Shown: positions 1 to 13,084, numbered from the stretch's first letter. The stretch is DNA of 64,000 nucleotides from Bagarius yarrelli (GCA_005784505.1 VCAZ01000017.1:3056572-3120571); one strand, 5' to 3'. Numbers and translations: made by a program. The notes: generated by a model not told the origin, from the sequence alone.

Positions 1-707
1 CTGCCGAGCCTTTGTGTGTTTTTCTTGACCGTGTGAAAGATGCGACCGTATAGCACGACAATGGCCAGCAGGATGGCACTGAACACAGTGATGCAAAACA
101 AGACGTAACTCTTGGCATAAAGTGGAAGCACAGTGGAGCACAGTTGTAGTCGATGCATGCAGTTCCAGCCTATGATGGGCAGCACACCAAGCAACACAGC
201 TAAAGCCCAGCTGGCACCAATCAAGGCAAACATACGTTTGCGCTTGGTGCCGTGATAGGGCTTCATCTTTACCATAGTAATGTGACGCTCAATTGCGATG
301 GCCAAGAGGCTGATGACCGATGCGGCGAGCGTGATGAAGACTCCTCCCTCCCTAAGAAACCAAAGCAGAGGGGTCAAATAAAGGGTGTTGCTCCCTGACA
401 TGATAATATTGACCATGTATGTGAATCCAGCCAGCAGATCCGACAAAGTCAGGTTGCCTAGTAAGTAATACATAGGCATGTGAAATTTCTTGTTCTTCCA
501 AATGGCCACCAGTACAATCATATTTTCCACAACGATAAGCAGGCAAATCAGGATGAACGCGATCGCTTCGGGTTTGAGTCCTTCCTTGTATTTGTCCCGG
601 TTTAATTTCCCTGTGCAATTGTAATGGTGCAAAATGACACTGTTGTTATAGTAATCAGCATAAAAGTTGGAGGAAGACCATGTGGAGGAGGAGGAAGTAC
701 AATTCAT
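1..707 (-). CDS. s1pr5: Sphingosine-1-phosphate receptor, N-terminal part (s1pr5-like), cut by window edge
   Basis: Class A GPCR for the lysolipid sphingosine-1-phosphate at the plasma membrane, signalling through G proteins. Reading the minus strand from an ATG at 707-705 gives 235 uninterrupted codons that run off the left edge after the start of intracellular loop 3, so TM6-TM7 and the tail are missing. Visible: an N-terminal tail with the family HYNxTGKL-type segment and a glycosylation sequon at N30; TM1 with N62; TM2 with LSDLLAG and D90; TM3 with WFLREGG, where R119 and E120 match the S1P headgroup-binding Arg-Glu pair of S1PR1; ERH (140-142) in place of DRY; and the loop-2 segment WNC...CSTVLPLYAK. 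The coding sequence is intronless here, as usual in this family. LREGGVF and NLTLSDLLAG fit S1PR5 better than S1PR1 or S1PR2, and linkage to fdx2/zglp1 agrees with human 19p13.2, but S1PR2 lies in the same human band, so the family is sure and the paralogue only likely. Confidence 0.9.
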   Translation of the reverse strand, partial: MNCTSSSSTWSSSNFYADYYNNSVILHHYNCTGKLNRDKYKEGLKPEAIAFILICLLIVVENMIVLVAIWKNKKFHMPMYYLLGNLTLSDLLAGFTYMVNIIMSGSNTLYLTPLLWFLREGGVFITLAASVISLLAIAIERHITMVKMKPYHGTKRKRMFALIGASWALAVLLGVLPIIGWNCMHRLQLCSTVLPLYAKSYVLFCITVFSAILLAIVVLYGRIFHTVKKNTQRLG

Positions 708-2082
708 TTTTTTGTTTGACGGAAAGGCTAAATCAGGCGTCCTCGGTGGGCTTTTAGTGCTGGGTTACTTTCTTAAAGTTCTTTGGCTGGGCATTGTCCA
801 AAAGTTGCTCAAAGAGCATTATTTATTTTCAGATTTGATTTTCGTTTGCTCAATGTCTCCAACTTATTCCTTGTTTTCACCTGGCGTCGTTTAGCATCCT
901 AGAACTATTTTCCAACAGAGGGCGGAAGAGAGCAACTCTTAATTTCCAGACCTTCCTTAAGCCCTACGGAGCCAAACAAAGAAAAAACAGAATGAATGTA
1001 GATTTGAAGGAGGTATATGATGTGAGTTTGAGAAACAAAGAATCGGGTCACTATGATTTACATATAAGTTAGCTTATGGAAAGATATGTACATTTCTTAA
1101 ATATTAGACTATTCTATTAAATATTACTAGAAAAAATACACGGTAAAAATAGAATTATTATTTTTAAAAGCTATAAAGGCGATAAAGGCTAGCTAAAGAA
1201 TGGTCGAATACATTTTAATCACTTAAAATACGTTATTGTAGTTAATCCTATGTTAATTTAATTCCTATGTTAATTAAAAGTTTGGTTAGTTTTTAATATA
1301 TTATATATATACATACAAAGATTTTCTATTTTAATAAAATTATTCATTCAAAGGATCCTACAACATGAAAATGCTTCAGGATTTTTTTTTCAACATTCCT
1401 GTGCCTCAGTCAGACACATGGTAACATTTTAAGATCTCAGGTTACACTTGCTGAAGTTTACTACCCGGGATTCCAATGACCAAAAAAAAAAAAAATCATT
1501 TGGGCTGCATAATGCATCGCATGTTAATCATTATTGCGATATGATCAGTTTGCGCTCAACAATTCTAGCTACTTTTGCAAAAAAAAAAAAAAAAAAAAAA
1601 AAGGATGTTATGTACTTTAGCAGGAGACCAGATGAGAGTTTCAGTCGAAGAGGACATCATTATAGTTTAAGGCACTTAGAAAATTTCGCATCACCTCTAA
1701 AGTCGGTGTTTTTCATTAATGCATAAAAACGTAAAATAAAAATTGCGTGCTGTCATCATTACAACCCAAAGGATACGTCGTTTGAACAGAAAATGCGTTG
1801 AATTGCAGTTTACAGTGCTGAAAATTCAAATGGTAAATAACTTGTTGCTTACATCCTAGACATTTAAGCAATCACCCCTTTCTTATTATTAATGCATACC
1901 GATAATAAGACAAATTAATTTCTGGCTATTAGAACACAGAATCTGATATTCCGCTGCATGTAAATCTGTCAGTTATGCAACAAAAGCAACAGGTTCTATT
2001 GCTCCAAGCAAAACTGCCTATCTTTAAGTTAGTATTAAAATTTCCTTTGCGAAGTAAAGAAAACGTGGGAAATTTGACTCAC
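708..2082 (-). other. Probable 5' UTR/intron of the s1pr gene
   Basis: AT-rich sequence between the receptor ATG and the candidate first exon. It holds a poly(A) run at about 1578-1602 and no reading frame with family resemblance. Confidence 0.4.
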
Positions 2083-2290
2083 CACAGTAAAGACGGCTGG
2101 AGGTGGATGGTGTCGTGCAGCTGTGAGGGAGCAGAACCCATTCTGACGATTCACACGCTGAACAAGAGTGGGCTGGACGTGATCTTTTTTCTCCTCCTGC
2201 TTTCTTTTCATTAAACTCTTTCCACCCACTCTTTTCTTGCTCTTTGCTCTTCGCCCGCAGTAAATCCCCCCCCCACCCCATTTTAGTTCT
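2083..2290 (-). other. Candidate 5' UTR exon of the s1pr gene
   Basis: On the minus strand this less AT-rich block ends in a strong splice donor, CTGTG|GTGAGTC, with the exon edge at 2083 and the intron GT at 2082-2081. S1P receptor genes usually have a non-coding first exon followed by one coding exon, and this donor lies 1.4 kb upstream of the ATG in the right orientation. The 5' limit is a guess, and I could not identify a convincing matching acceptor before 707. Confidence 0.4.
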
Positions 2291-2299
2291 TTTGAATTG

Positions 2300-4747
2300 A
2301 TTGTAATGAATGCGAACATGACTGGAATCCAACTTGACATACTGAAAAAGATAACTAGAATTGCCGTGCAGGATGATGTAGCCTAAATTTTCTGGCATGG
2401 TTTAATGTGACTGGCAATTTAGATTTATGTTAATTTCCACGTATGAAAAGTCTAAAGTAATTAAAACAAAAGTAGGACCTGAGGAAAGTTCATGCCAGAT
2501 ACATAAAGTAACCCTAAACTCATTTTTTATACTGTATAGAAAATAGGCGAAATGGAGCGTGCATTTTGTCCAAAAATTAATAGGTAGCTATAAACACCGT
2601 TATTTAGCTAAAACTCGTAGATTCAGAACAAAGCTTAAAAAAAGAAAAGAAAACTTCACTCGGGTGGCAAATTGGCTCATCATACACTCTTAGACAGGTG
2701 TTTATTTGTTACTTGTTTGTACCTGTACATTTGGTACAAACGATAATCGTAGCTATAATTTTTTATCTAAGGTTCCTAATTCAAAATGAAGCTAATTTAG
2801 ACTATTGTGAAATGTCAGACTAATAAGGCAATACACCGCAAGATAATTTATTGTTGTAGGAAACTCAGGATATAAACCAAGGACAGAAATATTGAGGAAT
2901 TTTTATCTAGTCATTCCAGCTACTTAATCAAATAAATATTAACAATACAGTTGTTAGTTACAACAAACCGAACCGACATATTAGAAAGTAGAGCAGCACT
3001 TTTGTTGTTAAAACGCTGTCCCGATATTTTTGGCTTTTGTAATACAGGTAAAGCGAAAGACAATCTTAAAGTAAAAAGTGAACAAAAAATGAGGTAGTGT
3101 GATCGACGAACGTATCATTTTTAGGCGTTGTGCTACCTTTGGCCCATACCTACAGGGTTTTCCAATACTTGAATGCAAACAAAATGGACTTTCTTAGAGC
3201 TTTTCCCATTTAATTACAAAAAAGTAGTTATGTCGGTCTTTCAATCCGCTTGTCATCGTGTGGTTTCATTTGTGTGCTGCGTTTAGTCAAGTTCAGACTT
3301 GTCATCATGCTTTCTCTCTTGTCACAGTGCTTCTATGTAACGCCTCGCTAACACAGCAGTATTTCCCGTTTGGAAACCGTATCCCTGTGAGAATTATTTT
3401 AATCATAACCACTGTGTACAAGCACTACCTGTTTACACACCTGTGTGTGACTAGTTACATTGTGCGTGCGTGTCACTCTCGTCCGAATATCATTTACGAG
3501 ATGGATCGGTATGTTTAAGGTTGACGGTTTAATTGCTGTGTATTTGTCGTTCTGAGTATTTGTTTATGGATGCATCCAGGAAAACGTCACCCTTCAACTA
3601 CTGGCATATAAGTCGTTATAATTATTATGTGGAATTCATTTATAGTTATATAAATATTTATTTTGGTGTAAAATTTTGAGTTTTTTCATGGATGTGGTAT
3701 AGACAAGCTATGGCTAACATTTTTTTTCATAGTACCCACAATGTTGTATGTTGGTTCTAGAATTGCTGGTACATTCGGTGTCCAAAGCCATTTATTCTTT
3801 TGGTTGGATTTTTATTTATTAAAAAAATGTGTTACTCATTTTCATTTTGGCAAGATGTTCCACGCCATAACAATATACATTTTTTTTTGGTAAAAAGTTT
3901 CTTATATATCTGAAAAATCATAATTTTATGTGTCCAAATTAGTCAGCATATTTTTCCATTGTGTATCATTGTGTATCATTTGTGTTTTTTGGCCTAATTT
4001 CATTTTTTATATTAAAAAAAGCTCTAAATTGTCATTTTCCAAATTCTATAACCTTAAATTATATAAAAAAACATTTTTTCTTTCAATAATATGTCTATAA
4101 ATCTTGCCTTGCTTGGTTATTTTTTGGTTACCACAATTTTAAAAGAAAAACAATTTATTGTGATTGCACATTAGAGAAATTTGAAAATCTTTTCATTAGT
4201 GCCATGTGCTCTTAGCATTTATGCTACCGGGTGGTCTTTCTGACTAAAAAGTTGTAAAATTGTCAATTCTGTTACTGTCAAACTCTGTTACCAAGGTTAT
4301 TTCTACACATTACCTAATATATCGATGTTTGTAATTGTTTCTTTGGTTAAGAACAAAATTTGATATGTTTTCACTAAGATATTTGTTGAATGTATCTCCA
4401 AATATAGGATCACCCAGTTGCACCTGTAAGATTTATTCTGCATTTGATTGAAAGTCTTCAAACTCATTAGTTTTAATCTACAGCCAGAAAAAAAGTACAG
4501 CGAGTTGACTTTTCTTGACAACCTTAGCTCCTGCATCATCTCTACCTGAAAAGAGCGATGAAGCAACACTTTAGTCTGTCTTTCTCAACAATCCCTTCTT
4601 ATTTGTACAATCTGCTTAAACAAAGAAGTATCTTGCTCAACCTTCATACCATTCTGGCAATGTCTATAAGTTATTACTGTAAATTGGGTTCGGTTTGAAT
4701 TCTTGATGGCCAAATATTGTCTTCTTATTTATCTTTATACCTTATTT
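2300..4747. other. Intergenic, no recognisable feature
   Basis: AT-rich DNA with frequent stops in all frames. Short homopolymer runs only. Nothing I can support as a gene or repeat family. Confidence 0.6.
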
Positions 4748-4937
4748 ACATTATTACATCTACATTTGCAGCATTTTGGCAGACGCCCTCAATCAAAGTG
4801 TCTTATCTCATTTATACAACTAAGCAATTGAGGGGTTAAGGGCCTTGCTCAGGGGCCCAAACAGTGGCAGCTTGGTAGTGTTGGGAATTAAACCCTAAAC
4901 TTTCACCTTAACCATTGTGCTACCACTTCCATTACGT
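4748..4937 (-). repeat. SINE family 1 (tRNA-like head, L2/CR1-like tail)
   Basis: Read on the minus strand, the element starts with a tRNA-like head (GTGGTAGC... then TTAAGG and a GTTxAATxCC B-box-like region), goes through the 'gggcccctgagcaaggccc' body and ends with the tail 'gcgtctgccaaatgc...tgcaaatgtag'. The same body recurs about a dozen times in the window, in both orientations. The family assignment rests on this internal repetition and on the LINE-type 3' tail. Confidence 0.8.
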
Positions 4938-5693
4938 TACGTTATTTCTTCTCTTGCCATTTTTCTATTATTTATCCAATATCCTGCCCTTTAATTTTCT
5001 CCCCTTTTCCCTCTCTCTCTCTCTCTCTCTCTCTTTCTCCAAAAATGTAACTAAAGCCCATGCTTTCAACACAGTTGGACATAATGTGGTAGCGAATACA
5101 CTACAAAAGTCACTACCTCTAGCAATTGTTGTCCAGTCATATTGGGCAACTGTTTATGGACAGCATCATACACCTATAGCAAATAAACTACACCTTTAAA
5201 CGTACACCTGTGGATTCAACCAATAGCACTCACTGCCAGACAACTTGTTAAATATGTTATAAAAACCAGATGTATTTTGACCAGCAGGTAACATTTAAGA
5301 ATAAGAAACGGAACAATTTCACTAAGCCTCGGTTTGGAGACCTTTCGGCTGATACGGTGGCTCCTGATTACTCTTGAGTTAAAAAAAACCCCACTTTAGA
5401 CGTCTGACTTATTCAAGAGGCCCTTACTGGTGACTGCCGAGCAGATTAACTGATAACTGATAGAGAAAAACTGATAACCTTTAATCCATTACAGAGCAGG
5501 GATTAGGTCTGGCTCCTGGCCTCTCAGCAGACCTGTATTTGGTCTGGTGATTGTAAAAGGTCTTACAGAGGACACTGAGACGCTCTGACTGCGTAACAAC
5601 ATTAAAGGAAATTTGTCCTGTTTAAAATTTTCCGAAATACTTTATTAAAGGAAAAATAATAATGTGTCAGTATAGTGTAGGGTGTATCGACAG
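4938..5693. other. Intergenic with a (CT)n run
   Basis: A pure (CT)12 stretch lies at about 5011-5034. The rest has no supported gene. Confidence 0.5.
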
Positions 5694-6178
5694 CAGTGGT
5701 GTGCAGTCAGGGCCAGCAAGACCTTCTCTTCTGGCCTCAACATTATCAGAAGCTGACCTACATTTACAACCTAAATTCTAAAATTTGTTTTATAAAATTG
5801 TATTTATTTATTCCCAACAGTTTATTATTCACTTCATTTCGTAGCGTTTCTCTTGCTGCACTGCTTCCAGTACGTGTATGTGAATGTTGGATTTTTTGTC
5901 GAATCAGATGTCAGTTTCTATGTGCCGCCATGTTAATCTAATCTGCCCAGGACCTTCAGAATCAGTAGTGCTGCCCATGGAACTTAAACTATATTAGTAG
6001 TGGCAAATTGCTAATTGGTTAATATTAGAGAGAGAGAGAGACTGTCTCTTGAACCAATCAGATTTCAAGTCCGCCTCCTAAGGCCCGCTAGCTGGCGTTC
6101 AATGACATCATCATCAACGACTGTTTCAGCCCACTCGCCAAATAAAGTGCTAACTGTGTGTCTTAGACGAAAAAGTAA
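5694..6178 (+). mobile_element. DNA-transposon-like repeat, copy A
   Basis: Begins with CAGTGGTGTGCAGTCAGGGC and continues through a segment found again in reverse orientation at 27870-28448: the ATGTTAATCTAATCTGCCCA, 'cccatggaacttaaactat', 'aattgctaattggttaat' and 'gctagctggcg' blocks all have counterparts there. No transposase frame is visible, so it is a non-autonomous or decayed element. Class is uncertain; a hAT-like element is one possibility. The two copies differ by many substitutions and an internal duplication in the other copy. Confidence 0.6.
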
Positions 6179-7149
6179 GTTATTGGTTATATTAAAAACG
6201 TATTAAGTTTCGTAGAAAACTGGTGCGACTTGGTCCAAATTGGAAGACATGCATGTGAATTGTCTTAAGGTGACATAAGGGCACTAGCACTAGATTTTTA
6301 TCTCCCTATTAAGGACTTATTTTGCATCGGCCAAATTAGACACGGAAAGTTAAATACAAGAGCGCTCTGTCCTTGTGTCTTTGAAAAGATGTTGTCTGGA
6401 GTATTAGCCTGATTAGGACATCCTAAAAACATGATATTGTGAGAGAATCAGCAGTGCTGGGAGACATTAAAAAAAGTGAGAGAGAAAATAGTGCGTGTGT
6501 CTTAATTCTGCAGATGCTACAGGAACGAATCAACTCTTTGGCTTGATCACCTGATAAACGCTGTCTTCCATTTTCTTTATTTTACATCTTTAAGACCATC
6601 AGAATACGGCGGTTTAGAGTTTTACCCATAATACAATGCACAACCTTCTGCAAAAGATCTCAAAAGAAACCTTTTTTCCAAGCCACCCCTCCACCCACCC
6701 CCCTCTTAAAATTTGTTTTATTCTAATGCCAGGACACAAAGTCTGTTCGTATTATTGACCTAAGGACTAAATAAACAGCCAGATGCGTTTTTTTAGTGTG
6801 TGGCAAAACCAGTTAAACATGAGTCAGGTTGCTTGGAAAAAGAGTTCCTTCTGCAAACAAATTCTAAACGGCACCCTGAACTTCTTTTCCCATGCATCTG
6901 CTCTAAAAAATGATTTTTTAGCTGTTTAACTTATTTTTTAATCCATTCCGGCAGCATGATCCCATTTATACTTTGCATAATTGAGCTTAATTTCATCAGA
7001 TTCATGTGGTAGTCACCCAGAATTGGTTTTCCAACTATTTCCTATTCGTTTTTTCGGAAAAAATTCCCTCCGAAAACATCTCAATTGGATTTTAATATAC
7101 TTTTATTTCCTTTTTTTTTTTTTTAAACCTTTATTTACGTACTGATCCT
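6179..7149. other. Intergenic, no recognisable feature
   Basis: AT-rich DNA with short T runs; I see no gene or named repeat. Confidence 0.5.
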
Positions 7150-7318
7150 GGACTAGATACCCTTATCCGGAGCGACTTATATTTATCTCTGTTATACAAC
7201 TAAGCAATTGAGGGACTTTGCTTAGCGGTGGTAATTTGGTGATCCTGGGAATCAAACCCCAATCTACCAATTAGCAGGCCAACACCTTAACCACTGTGCT
7301 ACTACCTACCAATTATTT
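7150..7318 (-). repeat. SINE family 1 copy
   Basis: Same body as at 4748: CTTATCCGGAGCGACTTA, 'tatacaactaagcaattgag', then 'ccaacaccttaaccactgtg' at the head end. Minus-strand orientation. The middle is shortened around the 'gggcccag' block. Confidence 0.75.
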
Positions 7319-7642
7319 ATCTTTATACGAGCAAATGTCCTTGTCTAAAAAGGAAGACACATGAATAAAGACAGTAGTGTAACAATGATCCAGGATAAAG
7401 ACATCCTCTATGGCTGGTTGCCCAAATCTTAAGAAGCACCTGTGTGTACAGGTAAACCAGAGTTTGGCTCGTATCCTACTTCTCTATTCATGTCTGTACA
7501 GCATTGAAATCAATATTACAATCTGTAGCAATAAAGTTTATAATAAACTCTGCGCAGTATTTTAATAATGACACACCAGTGATATTAGAGTACTGAAAAG
7601 TTCTACTTAAGGAAAAACTATTGGGCTTGAAGCAATAGCACA

Positions 7643-7730
7643 CTTACATTTACAGCATTTGGCAGACGTGACTTACATTTTTTTCAAACCCGGATCTTCC
7701 AACACCTTAACCACTGCGCTACCACTTCCC
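7643..7730 (-). repeat. SINE family 1, internally deleted copy
   Basis: The tail ('acatttacagcatttggcag') is joined almost directly to the head ('aacaccttaaccactgcgct'), so about 100 bases of body are missing compared with other copies. Confidence 0.7.
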
Positions 7731-7785
7731 ATTTAAGTACAAGAAGAAGTACTGAAAAATAATATCTGAATAAGAATAAATTAAA

Positions 7786-7880
7786 ACAGTGGTGGCTCAA
7801 ATGGTTAAGGCGCTGAGTTTGTTCATCTGAAAACCAGAAAGACACCATCATCATCATCATCATCATTATTATTATCATCC
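7786..7880 (+). repeat. SINE family 2 head fragment followed by (ATC)n
   Basis: GGTGGCTCAAATGGTTAAGG is the tRNA-like A-box region also found at 24357, 22590, 11730 and 26600. It stops after about 60 bases and runs into an ATC trinucleotide repeat. Confidence 0.65.
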
Positions 7881-8241
7881 AGGGTCTGTTGGTATCCTCT
7901 TCAGATTTTTTCTTTATTTTTTATTAAAATTATTCATTCTTTTTTATTTGCAAAGCCACACCCTATCATTGGCTAGCGTCTCGATCTCGATTGGCTTATG
8001 GATCTGATCTTTTTTTTTAAACTCAGAAAAAAGGAGAAATAATAAAAAAAAAAAAAATTCGAGTACTGTAACAGAAGTATTTCTATTTAGTTACTTTCCA
8101 ACACTGCGTATTAGTTTCTTAACTAAATAAAAACCCCAGTCATCGACCGATGTGTCTGTCTATCCCGGGTTCCAATGTGTTTATAACAAATTTTTATGAT
8201 AATATCGAGTGAAATTACTGCCTTTGGCTAGAATATATGGG

Positions 8242-8279
8242 CTACCGAGGACATTGGGGGCTACCGAGGACATTGGGGG
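8242..8279. repeat. Two tandem copies of a 19-bp unit
   Basis: The unit CTACCGAGGACATTGGGGG occurs twice, head to tail and without mismatch. Confidence 0.9.
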
Positions 8280-8550
8280 ACATAAAAACCCCAAAAGTCC
8301 ACTGTAAGTGTCTGTAAATTACATATTCACTGTATAGTTTTATTTTAAAAAATAATAATACCCCAAACTTCAAATTTAGAGCTGGTCCTCAGTCAAAGAC
8401 GACATCATTGATCCCATGTGAAGGTGATGATCATTTATCTTCATCACATGTCTCTCGAAAATAATACAACCTATAATGTGATTATTATTCAGACACACAA
8501 CACTCTTTCAGTCCTGACCTCCTCACCCCCTTACCATCAGACATCGTTTT

Positions 8551-8553
<3 letters not shown>

Positions 8554-8602
<49 letters not shown>
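8554..8602. repeat. (CA)n microsatellite
   Basis: About 24 uninterrupted CA units. Confidence 0.97.
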
Positions 8603-8604
<2 letters not shown>

Positions 8605-8700
8605 TCCTCCCTGCTGATAAGTATTCAGACTGTGTCACAGGGGCCGAGATAAACACCAAATTCCTCAGATGACTGTTACCACTTCGGATTTTGTGCGTCA

Positions 8701-9412
<712 letters not shown>

Positions 9413-9698
9413 AAGCGGTGGCCTCATGTTTTCTGCATTGCTCTCTGCCATCCGTCCATTAGTGGACCAGTACCAGAATCCTGTTGCATGACCTAAGATG
9501 GTCCGATCATTATGACCCGTTTTTTTTTTTTTTTTCGGGATGAGAACACCGAGTCTTTGAAGTTATGCATGAACGATTTATGAGGGTTTATTTTTATACA
9601 CTGCGGTTTGGGGTGGACTTTCGAATCGGAGAATAGAAGAGGCAATGAAGTAAGATTGAAAGAAAAAGGGGGAACTTCACTGGAACTTTGAGAGAGAG

Positions 9699-9739
<41 letters not shown>

Positions 9740-9824
9740 TGGTAAAATGATTCACTTTGTTGGTATAAGAAGCATATTTTAGAAAAAGAATTAATAAATG
9801 CTATATATCTTATTATTTTTCTGT
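9413..9824. other. Intergenic with poly(T) and (GA)n
   Basis: A T run at about 9521-9535 and a (GA)n run at about 9704-9737. No gene seen. Confidence 0.5.
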
Positions 9825-9827
9825 GTT

Positions 9828-9858
<31 letters not shown>

Positions 9859-10092
9859 GTTTTTCTTTCTATTTCTGTTTTTCTTTCTTTGGTTTTCCTT
9901 CCTTCCTTCCTTCCTTCCTTCCTTCTTTTCTTAATGAAAGAAGTCTTGTCATCCTTATCTCAGCAATAGGTTCCTTTATGTTTTCCCTTCCTTCCTTCCT
10001 TCCTTCCTTCCTTCCTTCCTTCCTTCCATCCTTTCTTCCTTCTTTTCTGAATAAAAGAAAATAAGTCTTGTCATCCTTATCTCAGCAATAGT
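9825..10092. repeat. CTTT/CTTC tetranucleotide arrays with a duplicated flank
   Basis: (CTTT)n at 9825-9860 is followed by (CTTC)n at 9896-9924 and again at 9986-10040. The sequence AAGTCTTGTCATCCTTATCT, then 'cagcaatag', follows both CTTC arrays, showing that array plus flank were duplicated in tandem. Confidence 0.9.
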
Positions 10093-10794
10093 ACCAAGCG
10101 CGAAAGCTAAAATACTTTTATTTTTATTGTTAGAAGACCTACCTGCCTTCTAACATTAGCTTTTTTTTTGCAAATTTTTATCTTGACATAAACAATTATT
10201 TATTTTGTTAAAACACACCAGTAGCCAATGTAATGCTAGTAAGCTAATTTTGGAAACTTGTTTCAGACACTTTTTTAACGGTTTAATCGTTTCGCTGCAT
10301 GGCCCCAGTTTCGCATGAGCGATTTCAGCTAATGGAACAGTATTTATGAGGTCAGGCTGAACCAGCACAGCAGGAGAACTGCCACATTTAACACACCGAC
10401 CTCTCTGTTCTCATATCCTTTGCAACTAAACCAGTCGATGCTCACATTTAAGAAATACGCATAAATGTTAGCACTAGCCAAATGACTAGCTATGGAACTT
10501 TAGATAAAAATGTAAGGGTTTAAACAAAATTTCAGTACAGTTAGCATTAGCATTAGCATAAGCTGATGTGAACACGACCAGCACATAACTAATAGTAACA
10601 TTATCCATATTCGAGTTTTCTTTCATTAGCTTCAAAAAAAAAATTTCAGCTATTTCAGAGTGTATTCAGCTACGTCACGTTGTGGATGTGTGGCCATATT
10701 GTAGATACGCTGATGTAAACAACGGCATGAGAAGTCGTTGATCTACTAATTTGTGGTCTGATATTTGGACAAAGTTTATGTCGTAGACTGATGA
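10093..10794. other. Intergenic, no recognisable feature
   Basis: Contains a short direct repeat 'gcattagcattagcat' near 10545. Nothing resembling a gene. Confidence 0.5.
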
Positions 10795-11062
10795 CCCCAC
10801 ATTTCGTCCATCTATTTCTTAGGAGACGAAGAGCTTACATGCTACGAAGTTTTGGAGGTCTTTAACCAGATAGTGTGTCGATGGGTGTGAAATCTCTGAA
10901 AATCCTGCTTTGGATTGGACTACCATGGACACCTTACTTTTTCCGAAACGTTTTGCTCATTTCTCCTTGATTTGTTAAAACATTCTCCAAATATTTTTCC
11001 CGGTCTGACCTATTAGTACAACCCAAAACACGGCAACAACTGACCATTTTTTCAGTGCTAAA
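10795..11062 (+). repeat. Unclassified dispersed repeat, copy 1
   Basis: Shares a series of diverged but ordered blocks with 13085-13325: 'cttacatgctac', 'tttggattggactaccat', 'ccttgatttgttaaaacatt', 'gtacaacccaaaacacg' and 'caacaactgac'. Both copies lie in the same orientation 2.3 kb apart. No coding capacity is apparent. Confidence 0.65.
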
Positions 11063-11634
11063 AAGCAGCCAAACTTGCATGTTCAGTGGCATTGTTTACC
11101 TTCAGTGCCGCCAATATGGCCGACTTTCGGATTGAACTATTGAAAAAACTATTTAGCTTATTTTTTACACTTTTATAGTTAGCTATTTAGCAAAGATACC
11201 CCTAATACAGTATATTATCCCGACCTGAACCAGAAGAGCTGCAGGTAATTGCCCCTTAGCATCAAAGTCTAATCCTGAGCCTCTGTGCTCTGAAGACTTT
11301 ACAGATCTAGTCTAGCTAACCACTTAGCTGTACGTGTATTTCACAGGTTGAATCATTACTTATCGGTTTGCTTTTTAATTCTGCTTATACGTTATTGTAC
11401 TTATTGTACGTTACAAGAACACTTTGCCTACATTCACACAGTTGATTATAGTTTTATTGATTAGATTTTGTTGAACTCCCAATTGTTTTTGTACGTGACA
11501 TTTACGTGGAATTTAAATTAAAATTTGCTTACCGAGCTGTGAATACTGTAGCTTGAGGTGCTTTATGACTTGTGCGAAAAAAGGCTAATACGAATAAATG
11601 TAGCTGGAAACGGCTTTTCCGAATAAGAAGAATA
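11063..11634. other. Intergenic, no recognisable feature
   Basis: AT-rich, stops in all frames, no repeat family recognised. Confidence 0.5.
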
Positions 11635-11741
11635 TTCAACTTCATTGTCATTGTGCAAGGTACATGTCGGTGACCAGGTGTTTCTGGTCAGGTGTTTCTG
11701 GTCTTCAGATCAGCAACCTAACCATTTGAGCCACCACTGCC
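11635..11741 (-). repeat. SINE family 2 fragment
   Basis: TTCATTGTCATTGTGCAAGG at one end and 'accatttgagccaccactgc' at the other match the copy at 22365-22608 in the same orientation. The internal body is deleted. Confidence 0.65.
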
Positions 11742-12146
11742 TCTTACTTACTTACCTACATTTGTTTAGAATTAGCGAATTTTATCGCTATCTGACAGAT
11801 ATAGATATTTATCGTTTGGCCAATGGTTACTAATTGATGTCGGGTTTCTTCGAGATAAATTTCTCGCTTCAAATAAATTCTGACCTAGCAACTATTAAAC
11901 CCGCATGACTAATTGTCTGTTTTCGCTCCATTACACTTTTCTTGTTTTATTCACTGTTGGTTAATAGGTTTCTAATACTGCCATCAGCCGCTTCACCGGC
12001 TTGGAGGAAGTGCATTTGTTTGTGTGGTGTGTCAGGCCAGCTCTTGAAAACCACATCCTTGATGTTTGTATATTGAGGTGAAACCTTGTTGCAAGCAGAG
12101 TCTTATAACATTTATGCAATTTGATAGACGTCCCTTTACAGAGCCG

Positions 12147-12275
12147 CATACAATTTATTTATAGCAGTTAAAGGTTAAAGGCCTTGATTGGTGGCCAAGG
12201 ACTGGTGCTGGGAATCGAAACCATGATCTTCCGATCAGCAGTCTGAACCTTAATCACTGAGCGAATACTTCCTCA
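12147..12275 (-). repeat. SINE family 1, diverged copy
   Basis: Carries 'ggttaaaggccttg', 'tggtgctgggaatcgaaacc' and 'cttaatcactgagcg', in minus orientation. The L2-like tail is degraded. Confidence 0.6.
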
Positions 12276-12354
12276 TTGTAAGCATGACTGGAAAACATCA
12301 GAATTTGCAAAATTGGAATTTTATTTCCTGTATAACTGTTTTTGAGTCTCATGG

Positions 12355-12357
<3 letters not shown>

Positions 12358-12389
<32 letters not shown>
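12358..12389. repeat. (TTTC)n microsatellite
   Basis: About eight TTTC units. A short GT run lies nearby at 12540-12562. Confidence 0.9.
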
Positions 12390-12562
12390 GGCTTTGCTGT
12401 CCTCCATGGTGCAGCAGAATTTCAGTTATTTCAGCTGTTACACTCTGTTGTGAGCTTGCTGATAAGCTCTGTTGTTCAGTTGGGCGCCAAGAAGTGTTCA
12501 TACCCCAATGAATGCGTCACAAATAAAGGAGGGACTGTATGTGTGTGTGTCTGTGTGTGTGT

Positions 12563-13084
12563 AGCAGGGTTGATATGTCTGCTAGCTGAGTCGGTGTATT
12601 GTAGATTGTGCACTTTGGTCTAATTTGTTGCGCTCAATCAGTAGCGGCTTGCATCATTTGCTGTCCCTCTCATGGCTTTTGGCTTTCCTATCTGCTGCGA
12701 ATTAGAGGAAAACCCTACTAACAAAATAAATAGGCTCCAGACGTAGAGAGTATGTTCGAGAGCTTTTGTTTTAGGAGCTCATTTGTAAAGCCTGCAGAAG
12801 GCAATATCTCAAACTGACTCTAAAACTAGTTTCCGTCTTCCATGGTTACTTGGTAAAATTTTAATTATGTAGAGAGAAAAAAACAAAAAAAAATCTACTC
12901 ACTAGATAAATTCAAGAAAACATTGTTTTTATAGAAATAATAGGTAAAATGGCAATAAAACACAAGATATTTCCAGCTTATATAATTTTACACTGAAGTC
13001 TAGATAATTAATTGACTGTCCATCAACACACTCCAAGTGTTTTGTTCTCGATGACTCAAACTTCTTATTCCAATATATTAAACT
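12563..13084. other. Intergenic, no recognisable feature
   Basis: No gene or repeat family recognised. Confidence 0.5.

Noticed and set aside
352..618. An 88-codon minus-strand frame inside the receptor
   Set aside because: Shadow of the s1pr frame; the receptor frame shows all GPCR motifs.
2024..2398. Two overlapping minus-strand frames of 101 and 124 codons
   Set aside because: Lys/Ser-rich without family resemblance; the region is better explained as a 5' UTR exon of the s1pr gene.
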